Both the position numbers and the translations under genes were made by a program. Below are positions 1-11,189 of a stretch of DNA of 64,000 nucleotides, in pieces. The stretch's first letter is position 1, and each line of letters begins with the position of its first letter. Source of the DNA: Micropterix aruncella (taxonomy: Eukaryota; Arthropoda; Insecta; Lepidoptera; Micropterigidae); assembly GCA_944548615.1 (NCBI GenBank), contig OX155963.1:29966985-30030984 (forward strand), given 5' to 3'. The notes beneath the pieces were generated by a model. That model was not told the DNA's origin. It did not search any database and saw only the letters and a list, made by a program, of their open reading frames with translations.

Positions 1-379
1 CCTTTTACGGCGGCCTGAGTAGGCCTTCGAAGGCCCGGACGTCCACTCGACTCTAACGAACGAGGGCTCCGCCAACAACACTGCGCTGAAAGGCAGAAAC
101 ATGAAGCTCGCATTGTCAAGAGGGTCACTTCATACCCAGGGTGCTGTTAACTTATCTAATCAGTCACATGCCTATATCGGTCACATGCACTGTTGATTGG
201 TCTCCAGAATCGCATCTTAGGAATTTCAGTTCAGATTGTTGATGCTACGGGCGAACCCGCCATTTCAGGATCTAACTATCTCGATGATAAGTCGCAAAGA
301 CTTAGGGTCGCAACAACATACTAATCTAGTTACGCCATTGCCTATAAAAGTCCTGCATCTCTAATAGCGACAGTGAGGC
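1..379. other. No gene seen; short family A-like fragment
   Basis: I see no coding region here. Around 247-306 the sequence resembles the beginning of the GC-rich repeat family A seen elsewhere in the window (GGGCGAACCCGCC followed by TCAGGA), but it is too diverged to align far. Confidence 0.35.
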
Positions 380-571
380 TAATAGTATGCTGAGACGCAG
401 ATGACGCAGCTCTGAGCAACGCAGGGCAGAGCATATTTTGCAATGCATGAACATACTGAGAGCTGCGGCGCGCCGCAGCGTACGCAGCTCTCATATATGT
501 TCATGCATTGCAAAATATGCTCTGCCCTGCGTTGCTCAGAACTGCGTCATCTGCGTCTCAGCATACTATTA
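380..571. repeat. Long palindrome (foldback / MITE-like)
   Basis: Positions 380-460 and 485-571 are inverted copies of each other, beginning TAATAGTATGC at 380 and ending GCATACTATTA at 571, with near-perfect pairing including the TGCAATGCATGAACAT segments. The centre is a separate perfect GC palindrome, GCTGCGGCG/CGCCGCAGC, at 462-479. A 73-codon open frame (438-659) crosses it but is a by-product of the palindrome. This is either a foldback transposon or a hairpin MITE; no target duplication was recognised. Confidence 0.75.
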
Positions 572-2639
572 CGCGGCGCAGCCACTTGAAACGCAGACAT
601 GTATCTATCCTGCTCTGCGCCTCGTTGTAGTGCCGACACAGGTAGAAACGTGTAATTAGCTAGATTTTATAATTGTGCTGCAAAATGAATGAACATTTAA
701 ATAATTCTTGAATTGTTTGTTAGATTCCGGAAATAACAAATTCTCTACAAGTAGAGTTTTTTTTTCAGATAATCACTTTTCAAACAAGTTTCTCTACACC
801 TTGATAAACTGTAAAGTAGCAACAATTCATTAATGTCATAATCAGACTCTGACTCTGAACTCATTTTTCTCGCCAAACTCAAAAACTGTATATTCTTTGT
901 ACTAGCTAGGACGCGAATGAATATGTCTGTGTCGTTAAGCTGCATCGCATTATGCGCTCGCGGGCTATGTCTGCCTCAACTGCCCTGCCTTGCAAAATCT
1001 GTACTATGTTGCGATGCGTCACCTGCGTCTCAACATACGCTTAGCCTTAAGATTTCTCGCTCCCTGCTAACCAGTTTTTCAAAAATCTCTCCTTCCACTA
1101 GACTGCGGAATGCGACAGCCCACTTGAACAAATGCAGCTATTTTGAATCCGCATGAAAGTAGCTATACCCTAATGCAGGAAGAGATACAGAAGTGTTTTT
1201 TAGATTTTTGTTCTTCAAGCAGTACCTACGGCTATTATCGATTTTGTATCCGACTGCATTTATCACAGGCATGACTGGCTATAATTCTCTCTGTCTCAGA
1301 AGAGAAATGCTGACCATGTCTTATATCTTTAATCTGATTCGAAGAAAAACTGACAACCCTAGCTACTGCCTAATAATTATCTTCGTGCTCTTGCACCATC
1401 TATTCGCGGAGTAGTTCTCGCACACTAATCTTACGAGGTGGAACTTGTTGGCACGTGATTTACGGCGCTTAAATGATATTAACTCGATGGCAGCTGATTT
1501 TGATATGTTTTACCGCCAACCTTCATCTGTTTAAATTATAGGCGATTAACCATTTATTCTTACATGATAGCTAGTGTTTTATGCGTTATTCTGTTTGTAG
1601 TTGACATCTATATTAATTTTACTTTCATTGCATTGCTTTTTCTGTAATTTGATAAGTAGATAATAAGAGAAAAATTTGATTAGTAGATAATAAATAAATA
1701 AATAAAATAACAACACCGTCTTAGAAGTGTTTTCAACTATGATTGAACTACTGGGAGCAGTATTTGTATTAACAAGGGGATTATTCTGTAGGAGATAAAA
1801 GTATAAATATTTTATATGAATAACGTATTTTAGCCGATAAATAAATAAATATTTAATAAATTATTATTTATTTGCAATATAAGTTGTTCAGCCCTGAAAA
1901 CGAAAGGGGTAAAGGTGATCAAAAAGAGTGTAGAGCGAGTAGCAGTGCTGCGGGGCCCGGCTACACGTCTCTTTTCACTTATTAGTCCTCTCCGCCTGGC
2001 CGGTGCGGCTAGTCCGAGAGCTCGCTGCAGATACCCTAAATTAATTGTATATACCATGTTCCATTTTGTCATCGGAATATTAAAAATCTAGCTGAGTTGA
2101 AATATTTCAAACAATGTCTACTAAGAAATTACAAGATTATTATCAATTCTTTGGTATCGATTCTTGGTTATCGTCAATTCTTTGGACTTTTGCATAGTGC
2201 TAAATATGGCTGTATAGAAAGCAAATAATATCTTCTAGATCCCCAAAGATTTCTATTGAGGTACCAATAACCTTGAACAGGTATGTCAATATTATAGCAT
2301 TTACGCCAACTGCATTTACATTTTTATTAATATTTGAGCCTATATAACAAATGCGATCGATGTCACTAATCATTGACTGTTTTTATTGTTATCATTTGTT
2401 AAAATTATTGGGTTTTTAAATCAATCAGTCTTTCATAAAAAAACTCACATTATCAATGTTATTAAAAATTGCCAAATCAATTGCTATTAGTTTCGGCTGC
2501 ATTTGTACTACATTTCGCCGGCGCAGAAGGGTTGCAAAAATGTACTATAGATTGAGCAATCCATTACCATATTATAATCAATGCGTATATATTCATTGAC
2601 ACTAATTACTATTAAATTTTTAAAATGAGGTGATAACGT
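572..2639. other. Non-coding, with repeat scraps
   Basis: No supported gene. Positions 990-1039 look like a degraded copy of the right arm of the 380-571 palindrome (TGCAAAAT..., then CTGCGTCTCA). Positions 628-690 share GTAGTGCCGAC and GAAACGTGTAATTAGC with the inverted-repeat family at 32.6-33.8 kb and with 17,150-17,240. A short (AAAT)n run lies at about 1,689-1,708. A moderately GC-rich segment, 1,890-2,060, has no recognisable product. Confidence 0.4.
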
Positions 2640-2855
2640 TATTGAGAGTGTGCTCTCGGTCTAGGCCAGGGCGGCGTGGGCGGCGCTCTCGGCTGCAGGC
2701 GTCGCCGCGACGACGGGCGGCGGTCTAGGGCGGGCGGCGCGGGGCCCAGGGCGGCAAAGTGGTCACCGTGGCCGTACAGACGGCGACCGTTGCGTTGCCT
2801 GCCCGCTCGCCTAAAAAGAGGCAAAAAACTGCACTGCGCGTAGGCGACGTCAACC
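2640..2855. other. GC-rich island of unknown nature
   Basis: About 215 bp that is strikingly rich in GGCGG and CGGGC runs, inside AT-rich surroundings. A 72-codon minus-strand frame covers it, but its proline/arginine-rich translation looks like a composition artefact. It might be a promoter-like CpG patch or a transferred or repeat-derived piece; I cannot identify it. Confidence 0.4.
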
Positions 2856-2910
2856 ATTTCTTCATAATAAATCGTATTATTTATTTATGAGATCCACCTA
2901 TGAAAAAACA

Positions 2911-3528
2911 ACTAGGGTTGTCGACTACAGCAGGCGAGCCCGTCCCCTCAGGAAGTTTTAACGATTAGTCGTTCTATCTCCCTGGAGTGAACGCAGAAGA
3001 CTTGGACAAAACAGTCCACCGTCTAGCTCCGCCACAAACCCGTAAGAGGCCAACGCCTTAACCGCGAGATAGCCAGGAGTGTTACCCAGCGGGCTTACAC
3101 TCACGCCTTTACTTCCAATTGTGACCAGACTACTCCAGTCTCTCGATTGGCGGTATATACCAAATCTATCGCGGACCACAGCGTCCTTTACCCGGCTGTT
3201 CACCCAGGATCGGGTAGCCGATGGTCTTTTCAAGAGCAGTCGCCGTAATGTCCGCAACCACCCCCGCTCTATAGGAAACAGTACTGCTTCCAGACTCCCC
3301 CGACTGTTAGTCAGAGTGCGCAATCGATTGGCTTATGCCGCACGGTGCGCAGACCGTCCTGGAGCGCCAGAAGGTTGATTCCCAGGCGAAACTAACCATA
3401 AGGCCAGAGTCCTACCCAGGCTCGCACTTCATGCGTGGAGGCCGTCGGATAGGTGTTGACCCGTGAGTGTGACCAACCCTGAATAGAATGGTTCTTCGTG
3501 GCTAACTCAGCAAGGGCCCATTAACTCC
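2911..3528 (+). mobile_element. Family A GC-rich element, copy 1 (complete insertion)
   Basis: A 618-bp GC-rich insertion flanked by a 13-bp direct duplication, CTATGAAAAAACA, at 2898-2910 and 3529-3541, so both ends are defined. It begins close to GTTGTCGACTACAGCAGGCG and ends GGGCCCATTAACTCC without a poly(A) tail. Related copies lie at 7.8-8.4, 23.9-24.3, 54.7-55.45, 58.6-59.2 and 59.24-59.9 kb. Duplication length and lack of terminal inverted repeats suggest target-primed retrotransposition. The similarity to the leader of the element at 58.6-60.1 kb suggests a non-autonomous relative of a LINE. Open frames on both strands here are not convincing genes. Confidence 0.75.
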
Positions 3529-3807
3529 CTATGAAAAAACAGAACTAAAATTTCTTTTCATAATTTTAGAAATTAAATTAAAGTAAATAATGTATATTGT
3601 CGCTCTATATTAATTATGTGAGACCTCGTGCATGCCGACAAGCAAACTTTTCAGGACATGGAAAAAACTGAATAACATAGCGTTCATGCGATGTTGTTTA
3701 AAAAAAATAGTTTTCTGTACTAACAATTAAAACTTTCAACGGGTAAAGTTGTTTGCGAGGATTTACTACTAAGCACGTAAGAGGTATGACCGGATAAACG
3801 CATCAAC

Positions 3808-4047
3808 TCATGCCATGCAAATGACTTTGACATGAAAGTTGATGAATGCTGAGGTATATATAGCCTGTAATAGATTTTCGATCTGAGATCTTAGAGCAAG
3901 AAAGATCTGAAAACGTAATGGTAGGCCATGAGATAAAAGCGGAGAGAAGAGATTAAACAAATGAGAAGGCATGTTTGAATAAAGTACACGAAAGAGTAGG
4001 GTGAGTATGTGAAAATCCCGACACCGTCTAATGTAGAGCCAATCCAT
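3808..4047 (-). pseudogene. LINE ORF2 C-terminal fragment
   Basis: The minus-strand translation contains LFRVLYSNMPSHLFNLFSPL followed by SHGLPLR. The same sentence recurs at 5,964-6,191 (+) and, more diverged, at 49,540-49,650 (+), where it is followed by a RLWNDL motif. That arrangement is typical of the end of the second ORF of LINE reverse transcriptase proteins. The fragment has no start, no catalytic motif and no continuation, so it is a truncated relic. Clade not determined. Confidence 0.55.
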
Positions 4048-4272
4048 TTATCTACAAAAGGTCGATATGTGATCGAACTTCTTCAAAGAATAAAGTAATC
4101 GAATACACGCATTTTGAAACCTTTCTAGTATATTGGGTAACTCCTCATTTGCGTCATTTGAATAAATGCACTCAGTGATATAGTCTGTCGTGGATCCCCT
4201 TCCATTTTCTTGCTAATTTTTAAAATAACCAGTAGAAACGGGATATAAGATTTAGTAAATTTACTCTTACTT

Positions 4273-4562
4273 CAAGCTTCTCGCGGTTTCGGTAATATGA
4301 TTAGGACCATTTCCAGATATAGGTCTGGCTGTATGTCTGTCTGTCTGTCGGTGTCTATTCCTCCATGATAGCGCCCAAACGCTTAATCTGTCCGATCGTT
4401 TGGACATGGCAAGAGTTGAAAAGGTTGTGGTTGAAATCGGACCACCAGGGGCCGTACCAGTCATTTTTGAATCCCGAAATATTGAACTTAGAAACTTTAA
4501 ATTTGGTATACAGATGCCTAGTTGGGCCTAAATCACATTGTGTAATTTTGGGTCATATTCAA
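4273..4562. repeat. Family C interspersed repeat, copy 1
   Basis: Shares a colinear series of blocks with 17,486-17,770: GATTAGGAC(C/T)ATTTCCAG, a TCTGGCTGT...TCTGT run, GACA(T)GGCAAGAGTTGAAAAG, TTGAAATCGG, and AAATTTGGTA(T/C)ACAG before TTGG(G/T)CC. The blocks are ordered and spaced similarly, so this is one dispersed family, about 290 bp, of unknown class. Confidence 0.6.
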
Positions 4563-4697
4563 GCTACACTAATAACATTTAAATTTCGGCCTACAATTCC
4601 ATAAAATATTAAAGCCCGCCTTTAGCCGAGGAACGAACCGCGACGCATTTGTCCTCACAATGGAATCTAATTCGCCCGCTCGTCGATTATACTTTAC

Positions 4698-4977
4698 ACG
4701 GCCCTGTGGCATAGTGGTTAGGTCACCCTTACATTGTAAGGTCCCGGGTTCGATTCCCGGCTGGGTCACCATTTTCCGTTGGGATCAAATTAACGGAATT
4801 GCATTTTCAATGCTGTCGATCGAATGCAATAACAAGATACATACTTACAGACATGTTACACACACACACACATACATATAACACGTCATAGTGGGGTTGG
4901 TTGTAAAATATTGTCATATGACAATAAACCCGCCCATTGTGACATTTTCACAATAAAGAGTAGGTATAAACAAACAA
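4698..4977 (+). mobile_element. tRNA-derived SINE, copy 1
   Basis: A 280-bp SINE with a tRNA-like head at 4699-4771. It has an A box (TGGCATAGTGG) and a perfect B box (GGTTCGATTCC), a T stem CCGGG/CCCGG and a partly paired acceptor arm; the anticodon arm is degenerate, so it is not a working tRNA gene. A unique body follows, ending in (ACAA)n. It is flanked by a 7-bp duplication ACTTTAC at 4691-4697 and 4978-4984. Two other copies lie at 13,880-14,152 (-) and 60,152-60,430 (-). The internal boxes would direct RNA polymerase III transcription. Confidence 0.85.
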
Positions 4978-4984
4978 ACTTTAC

Positions 4985-5847
4985 TTGCCGGAAAAGTGTT
5001 GAGGTGACATAACCTATTTATTTAGTTTTGGATACCAAACACAGGCCGTGTCAAAGATCTCGGTATCTCGCTTCCATGCTCAGATCACATGTATTGAATT
5101 TATTAAACACTTTAAACAATGCACTGAAACCAAAAGTTTACATAAATCACTTAAAACTATCTGTCTGCTGTCTCGTGCGGAGTTGTTGATGAGCTTGTAT
5201 TATATATGTGAACGCATTTTTGAGCCAGTGACCGAGATCTTTGATGCGGCCAGTACCTACATGACTCGATCCGTATCTTATACCGATGGTTTACTACCGC
5301 TGGCCACTCGCCTAGGGGCGCCGGTGGCCGGTCCAAGCGCGATCCTTTGTAACGGCGATCTTCAATGGGGGCTAATATCGTTTTTGTGCTCTGAACTCCG
5401 GCGGCGTTTGTATAGTAGCAGATCGTATCATTTTCCCACCCGCTCCTGGTCGCTTTTTCTTTACACCCTGTACCTACCCGTCACGTGCTCTTGTTCTCGA
5501 GAGGGGACCGTAAGTTGATTAGCCACTGCGACCAGTCGCGCGACACCGCTTTGTACCGCGGCTCATAGCGTTTTTTCGGTGTAGCCTGTAGTTATTGATG
5601 AAGTCAGGGGTCTACCACCGCTGAGTCATTAAACATTTCTGAAACACCGGGATTTCCTATACACAATTTTCTCAACAATACGACCTCAAATCATCGATAA
5701 TAAGGGCCTAGATAGGCCTTTCGCGCGCAAATTACCACTTACATAAATACCAAACGGATCGCCGCCAGTAGTAGTTCCGGTTCTTGCCGGTGTGAGCGAT
5801 CTTGCAACGAATATTTCCGTGGTATTCTCTCGCATAATTTTCTATAT
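4985..5847. other. No recognised gene
   Basis: A 156-codon plus-strand open frame at 5,048-5,518 exists, and 5,240-5,520 is GC-richer than the surroundings, but the translation shows no motif I recognise and there is no supporting splice or start context. It may be repeat-derived. Confidence 0.35.
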
Positions 5848-5850
5848 ATG

Positions 5851-5910
<60 letters not shown>

Positions 5911-5911
5911 T
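5848..5911. repeat. (CT)n(CA)n microsatellite
   Basis: About ten CT units pass directly into about twenty CA units with two CATA interruptions. Confidence 0.95.
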
Positions 5912-5989
5912 GTTTTTACGCGCAACGGACTGTGACAACTAATTTGTACCTGAGGCCATATCTATGCCTCATATATCGATGCCTCAAAT

Positions 5990-6185
5990 AGGCAAATGGA
6001 GTTGCTCCCCATTAGACGGTCAGGATTATCACATACTCTTTCGTGTACTGCATTCAAACATGTCTTCCTATTTGTATAATATCTTCTCCCCGCTTTCATC
6101 GCATGGCCTTTCATTACACTCTCATGAAAATCTAATACTGGCTATACATAATTATAATCATACTCATTTTTATTTTTTAAAAAGG
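5990..6185 (+). pseudogene. LINE ORF2 C-terminal fragment
   Basis: The plus-strand translation carries ILFRVLHSNMSSYLYNIFSP and then SSHGLSLHSHENLILAI, the same segment as the fragment at 3,808-4,047 on the other strand. It starts and stops abruptly, has no RT core, and ends in a low-complexity tail. A truncated relic of the same LINE family. Confidence 0.55.
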
Positions 6186-6191
6186 CTATGA

Positions 6192-7580
6192 ATCTACAAC
6201 AATTAAATAGGTAGATACATAATCTGGTGAAATCGACAAATAATCCACATATTAAAAACATAACTACTACATGACTAATTACATAGCACCGTAATAATAT
6301 GTCACATTACAAAATAATACGTCTTCTAAGGACAATAAACTTTTATGTTTTCATTATACTACTTTTAAATTTCGAGTAGTTAACTCCTATCAACTAATGT
6401 TATTACAAATGATCCACAAATCATCCAGAATTATAATACAGATATACATTAATTTTGCATTTTCAAGACATTTCAATTGAGATTACGGCCTTAAACAATG
6501 CCGAAATTGAAATGTCAAATGAGACATTATTTATTCAATGACGTGACCGAAGAATAGGTATGATATAAATTGCATTAAAAGGCCATTCATCAATTTTCAT
6601 GTCCAATTCATTTGCACTGCGATTGCACAGTATTACAAATCCCATAATCGGGCTGATTGGTCCGAATATGGAACGATGTGCCTTTGTCCCTCATTGAATA
6701 CATCTTGAAAACCTGATTGAGTTTAGAAAATCTATTAAAGAGACATTTAGTAAACGAATTAATTATAATATATATAAAATATAGTACATATATCAATGAT
6801 CATTATAAAAGACAACAAGGAGATTGTGAATAGACGATAACATAATAATCTCTGGTACAATCCCCCAAATTCCAATCTCAATTACCGACGCCTCCGCCTC
6901 ACACACCAAAAGAAGAATAAAAACGATCCAAAAATAAAGTCGTAGCCCTTTGACTGCGAGACGGCAGCTGATATGGGAATTATGTAAAACATCCCACGAC
7001 TCTCAGCCATAGAAATACATACGCGAGACACACGTTTCAGATTCCTTTTGATGCAGTCACGCGCTTCTGTTATATGTAGCTTAGTTTCTGTATATGTGTG
7101 CCAGCAGAGATCTCTCGCCGATATAAATATTCGCTCTGTAGCGGGAGGAATCCGGATTCGGACAGATCGAAAAATCGGAAGAAATTTCATTCAGCAAAGA
7201 AGGATTTAAATCTGGTTCTTTTTCTTCTGGCGACATGTTCATTGCCGGAAGTTTGATAAAATATTAGCAACTTTACTAATCGTTACTCAAAACAAAAATG
7301 TGGCTAGATTTCTGAAACCGTTCACGTAGATTAAGCAGAAATGTGTTCTTTTTAGTCCTTGATCGCTCTTTTTATTATTTTTAGATGCATAATATTGTCC
7401 ACTGACAAAAATCAAAGACGAATCCTTGAATACGCTCCTTAAAGCTCTTTCAATACCGATCTATCTGACTAAAAAAAATGGCCTAACAAGGACATGGTTC
7501 CGACCAGACTTGCCACCATGCTGAATGGTGAGGTAAAACTTCATTACCGACTTTAAAAATCCGACAGTTTGGAGTTGTCT
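6192..7580. other. AT-rich non-coding sequence
   Basis: No gene recognised. A 102-codon minus-strand frame at 6,882-7,190 ends in an arginine run and a hydrophobic phenylalanine run and shows no known motif; I do not treat it as a gene. Confidence 0.4.
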
Positions 7581-7582
7581 CC

Positions 7583-7680
7583 TACTATAGACGAACCCGC
7601 CACCCCAGGAAGGTATATATTGATCGTTTTTTCCACCGTGGGGTGAACGTAGAGACTTGTTGTCGAACGTAGAGACTTGT
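7583..7680 (+). repeat. Family A 5' fragment
   Basis: Shows the family A opening (CGAACCCGCCACCCCAGGAAG ... GTTTTTTCCACCGTGGGGTG) and then breaks off after a local duplication of GAACGTAGAGACTTGTTG. Confidence 0.5.
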
Positions 7681-7796
7681 TGTTGGTGCTGTGATTGGCT
7701 GCGGGGAGTATCTCGATTTCAGTTTTGTCTATGGTTATGTTCAAATACGCAAAAATGGTTTTGGCGGACTCCAATCAGCGTAACCTAACCTAACAT

Positions 7797-8430
7797 TGGC
7801 GAACCCGTCTCCTCAGGAAGTTTTAGCCATTAGTCGTTCTATCTCCCTGGAGTGAACGCAGAAGACTTGGACAAAACAGTCCACCGTCAAGCTCCGCCAC
7901 AAACCCGTAAGAGGCCAACGCCTTAACCGCGAGATAGCCAGGAGTGTTACCCAGCGGGCTTACACTCACGCCCTTACTTCCAATTGCGACCAGATTACTC
8001 CAGTCTCTCGATTGGTTAGGAGTTCGAGGTCGCTTGCGCAGTCATCTCCCTTACGAAGCGGTGAAACAGTGTAAATTGAATCTATCGCGACCACGGCATC
8101 CTTTGCCCGGCTATTCACCCAGGATGGTCGTTTCAAGAGCAGTCGCCGTAAGGTCCGCAACCACCCCCGCTCTATAGGAAACAGTACTGGCTTGGACAGA
8201 TTGGCTTACGCCGCACGGTGCGCAGACTGCCCAGGAGCGCCAGAAGGTTGATTCCCAGGGGAAACTAACCATAAGGCGTGACCAGATTACTCCAGTCTCT
8301 CGATTGGTTACGAGTTCAAGGTCGCTTGCCCGGTCCTCTCCCTTACGAAGCGGTGAAACGGTGTATACCGAATCTATCGCGGACCACGGCATCCTTTGCC
8401 CGGCTGTTCACCCAGGACGCCCGAATGGTA
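7797..8430 (+). repeat. Family A copy 2 with internal tandem duplication
   Basis: Colinear with copy 1 from GGCGAACCCGTC through the CCGCACGGTGCGCAGAC block. It then restarts: the segment GACCAGATTACTCCAGTCTC ... CACCCAGGA at about 7,988-8,126 is repeated at about 8,280-8,418 with a few substitutions. The 3' end of the family is missing. Short open frames on both strands are by-products. Confidence 0.7.
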
Positions 8431-8981
8431 GGTGCAAGCCGACGTAATTTAACCGGCTGTTATTTTTTATCCTGGTTAGCTAACCACGGTTAGCAGTAGT
8501 TAACGGGCCGGTTGGTGTAAGTCGCCCTAAGTGTTGGTTAGTGTGATTAGCTATTCGCCATACCGTCGTAATCTTTCACTTCAGGTGAAAGCATACGTAT
8601 TTAAAGCGGCGAGCTCACGGCCTGAAAAGCAGTAATAACTGCAGGAGGAATGGTATCCATCTGGCTCACGAGACGACGCGAGGCGGGAGTCTGTTTACTG
8701 CTTTACGAGACGGCGCAAGTGAGAGGCGTTCGACCGACCGAAGATGGCGCCCTGTGATGTGTCTTTGAGAGAGATTTACGACTTTTCCAAGATCGCCGCC
8801 GACTCCCGACTTCCTGGCCAAGAATCTCCCCGTTACGACCAGTGAGATCGTCTGGCGAGATAAGCGGCGCGATTTGGCATGGCTCGATCTACAGATAGAT
8901 ACTAGATACATAGTCTTAGCGTTTTTTGAAATATACATTTATATATAGTAATAAATGACATTATCTACCAAAAGTTATTCA
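8431..8981. other. No recognised gene
   Basis: Mixed GC-rich sequence after family A, falling to AT-rich from about 8,920. A 90-codon minus-strand frame (8,666-8,938) has no motif that I recognise. Confidence 0.35.
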
Positions 8982-9661
8982 TCTATACTAATATTATAAA
9001 GAGGTAAAGTTTGTGAGGTTGTAGGAAGTAATTTCTGGATTACCAATAGAAAGCCACGTTATTTTTGAGTGTCATAGGCTATATATTAATCCGAAAAATG
9101 AAAAGACTTTTTCGTGGTAGTCGGATTTGCAAAGTAAGTCGGAGGAAAAACGGTCGAAGGAAAACATTTCTAACTAACGCTGCCTTAACGATGAGAGATA
9201 TATGATTAAGTTCTAGAGAAAAGTTGTAGAGCTTGATAATGCCTACAAAAAAGTCAGCGACAGTAGGTATATGTCTAACTTTTATATTTCAAAAGTAGTA
9301 TTTTATATTTAAAAAAATAATTTAAATCCTTAGGTCATATTTATTGGTCATATTATCAACAATTATGAATTCATATCAAAATAAGTAAATTTATCGTCTC
9401 TAGTGTTGAAAACAAAAGACTTTTCCCTTTTACTGCATAAATGGTTAAGGAGATAAGACACTCACAAGAAAACACTCACAAATAACGGTAATATAGTCAA
9501 ATTGGCATGCAAATACATATATACATATGCAGTAAAAATATAACCCTTCTTTTAGCAGTCAGGAAATAAATCATAGCACTCAGTACTAACCGAACGACAC
9601 TCATAATTTCATCACAAGTAAAAAGTTTTACCGCCCAACGCAGTGGGCACGGGTCAGCTAG
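8982..9661 (+). mobile_element. Non-autonomous Helitron
   Basis: Begins TCTATACTAATATTATAAAG, the classic lepidopteran Helitron 5' end, after an A at 8981. It ends with a short hairpin (GCCCA...TGGGC, 9632-9647) followed by CAGCTAG at 9655-9661 and then T. It therefore sits between A and T as Helitrons do, without a target duplication. No Rep/helicase frame is present, so it needs an autonomous partner. Confidence 0.85.
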
Positions 9662-10260
9662 TTGTAATATAAAAAGTAGTCAGTAAAATGTTTAATCATC
9701 AAATTAAGGTACATCGTACTAAAAGTATAAATATATTACTATATATTATTATTATACACTATTTCTATTATATACTATTATTTACTACATATCAGTATTA
9801 TGTAGACAATTATTACATAGCTGTACTCTAAATAATAAATGTCACATGTGTAACGATCAGTCAATAATAAATTCTCTAAAAGTCGATAATAAATTCTCTT
9901 TCGGTAAAAACAACTTTGTATTCAGTCCCAACGTCATAAGAGCTAGTTTTGGATTCAGCGATGACTCAGAGGGTAAATTTTGGGTGCGCATGCACTGCCT
10001 CACTAAAACACCCCTCTCTCCCCTATTTTCTATTTCCCTCCGAGGGATTTGTATGAATCTGTAATGAGATGGGTGGATGAAAAGTGCAGAGCTGGTTTCG
10101 ACGCGAATTATGAGACGCAAATAATTTTGATTTAAAAATAAATCGTTGTGTTGGTAATACTAGTACTTGCAATACAAAATGACCCGTATTCCGTTTCTCG
10201 CAGGTTAGGTTATAAATAACCTAACCTGCCGGTTAACCTTATCTAACCTTTCCTTAACCT
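9662..10260. other. AT-rich non-coding sequence
   Basis: No gene recognised. Overlapping 72- and 87-codon frames on opposite strands at 9,846-10,120 show no motif. A short palindrome, GGTTAGGTTAT/ATAACCTAACC, lies at about 10,203-10,230. Confidence 0.4.
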
Positions 10261-10448
10261 AAAACTGGAAAGTCTAGAAATTGAGGTCCGATCTTAAATT
10301 TAAAGAAATGGAATACCCAAATAATAGGAATGGTTCTTGATTTAATATGATTTGAATATCATCTTAAATTAAGAACCATTCCTATTCTTTAGCCATTCCA
10401 TGCCTTAAAATTTGATGTTGGGCCTCAATTTCTAGGCTTTCCGGTTTT
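10261..10448. mobile_element. Hairpin MITE
   Basis: The two halves form a long imperfect hairpin: AAAACTGGAAAGTCTAGAAA at 10,261 pairs with the sequence ending CTAGGCTTTCCGGTTTT at 10,448, and ATAGGAATGGTTCTT pairs with AAGAACCATTCCTAT near the centre. Arms are about 80 bp and the loop about 20 bp. No coding capacity. Confidence 0.75.
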
Positions 10449-10517
10449 GCATAACGTCGTTCCTAATCTATGCCAAATTTGACAGTTTCGCGGGACCAGC
10501 GCGCTATCTGCTTGACT

Positions 10518-11098
10518 GTGTTCGTTCGGAAGGCCTTGTTGCGATTCATTATTGTAATGTAAATTGGAGCATAGTGGTGGTGTGACAAAACATATTCAAT
10601 GTAAAAGATTATAAGTAGGATAGAAACGAATTTACCACGTGAAAATTTGTAGCACCCGACGTTTCGGTGACGTTACAGCCGCCGTTGTCTAAGGTAGACT
10701 GGTTTCTGGTAGACTGGACGTTTCTATCCTATTTATAATGTCAAGCAACCGCGATAGTGTTCGATTTCATACAATGTAAAAGAGTTTGCTAGACTGCAAG
10801 AATATCAGAAAATTCACAAAATAAATGATTCGGTGGTTTTGGAAAGGGCACAAGTCCCAAAACTTTACAGAAGAGGCAAAAAACCTCGTCTTGAAAAAAA
10901 GTGTAATAATGGCGTACAATATTTAATGCAAATTTATAGACCTATCCAATACTTTAACGTATATGTTATTCTTTGATTTCTTTTTCTGTTGGAAGTAATA
11001 AAAAAATGTAATATAAACTCATGGACTTGTGCCCTTCCCAAAACAAACAAGAAACTTGAAATAAAACACATTTTTTTTAAATGTATTAGTAAAGTATA
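10518..11098 (+). repeat. 580-bp direct repeat, left copy
   Basis: Nearly identical in order and sequence to 13,240-13,830: same landmarks TGTAGCACCCGACGTTTCGG, TCTAAGGTAGACTGGTTTCT, ATGATTCGGTGGTTTTGG and a final ACTTGTGCCCTTCCCAAAAC. The two copies lie in the same orientation about 2.7 kb apart and could be the long terminal repeats of one element or a tandem duplication. They do not show TG...CA ends that I can define. Confidence 0.7.
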
Positions 11099-11189
11099 AA
11101 AAACAAAAAACCCTATTTCTATACACCTTTAATCACAACATTTTTTAGGGTGCATCTTCCTCTAAAGTTTTCATGTTTTTGGTTGGTCA

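Noticed and set aside
2639..2857. Arg/Pro-rich minus-strand frame as a gene
   Set aside because: Explained by the GC-rich composition; no splice, start or homology support.
3079..3378. Frames in family A (here and at 8.1, 55.0 and 59.5 kb)
   Set aside because: They recur on both strands in different frames between copies, so they follow the repeat and not a conserved protein.
4699..4771. Functional tRNA gene
   Set aside because: A and B boxes are good, but the anticodon arm cannot form a normal loop and the same head recurs in two other copies with a shared body and tail, so it is a SINE.
5048..5518. 156-codon plus-strand frame
   Set aside because: No motif, no Kozak or splice context, odd composition; left as unassigned.
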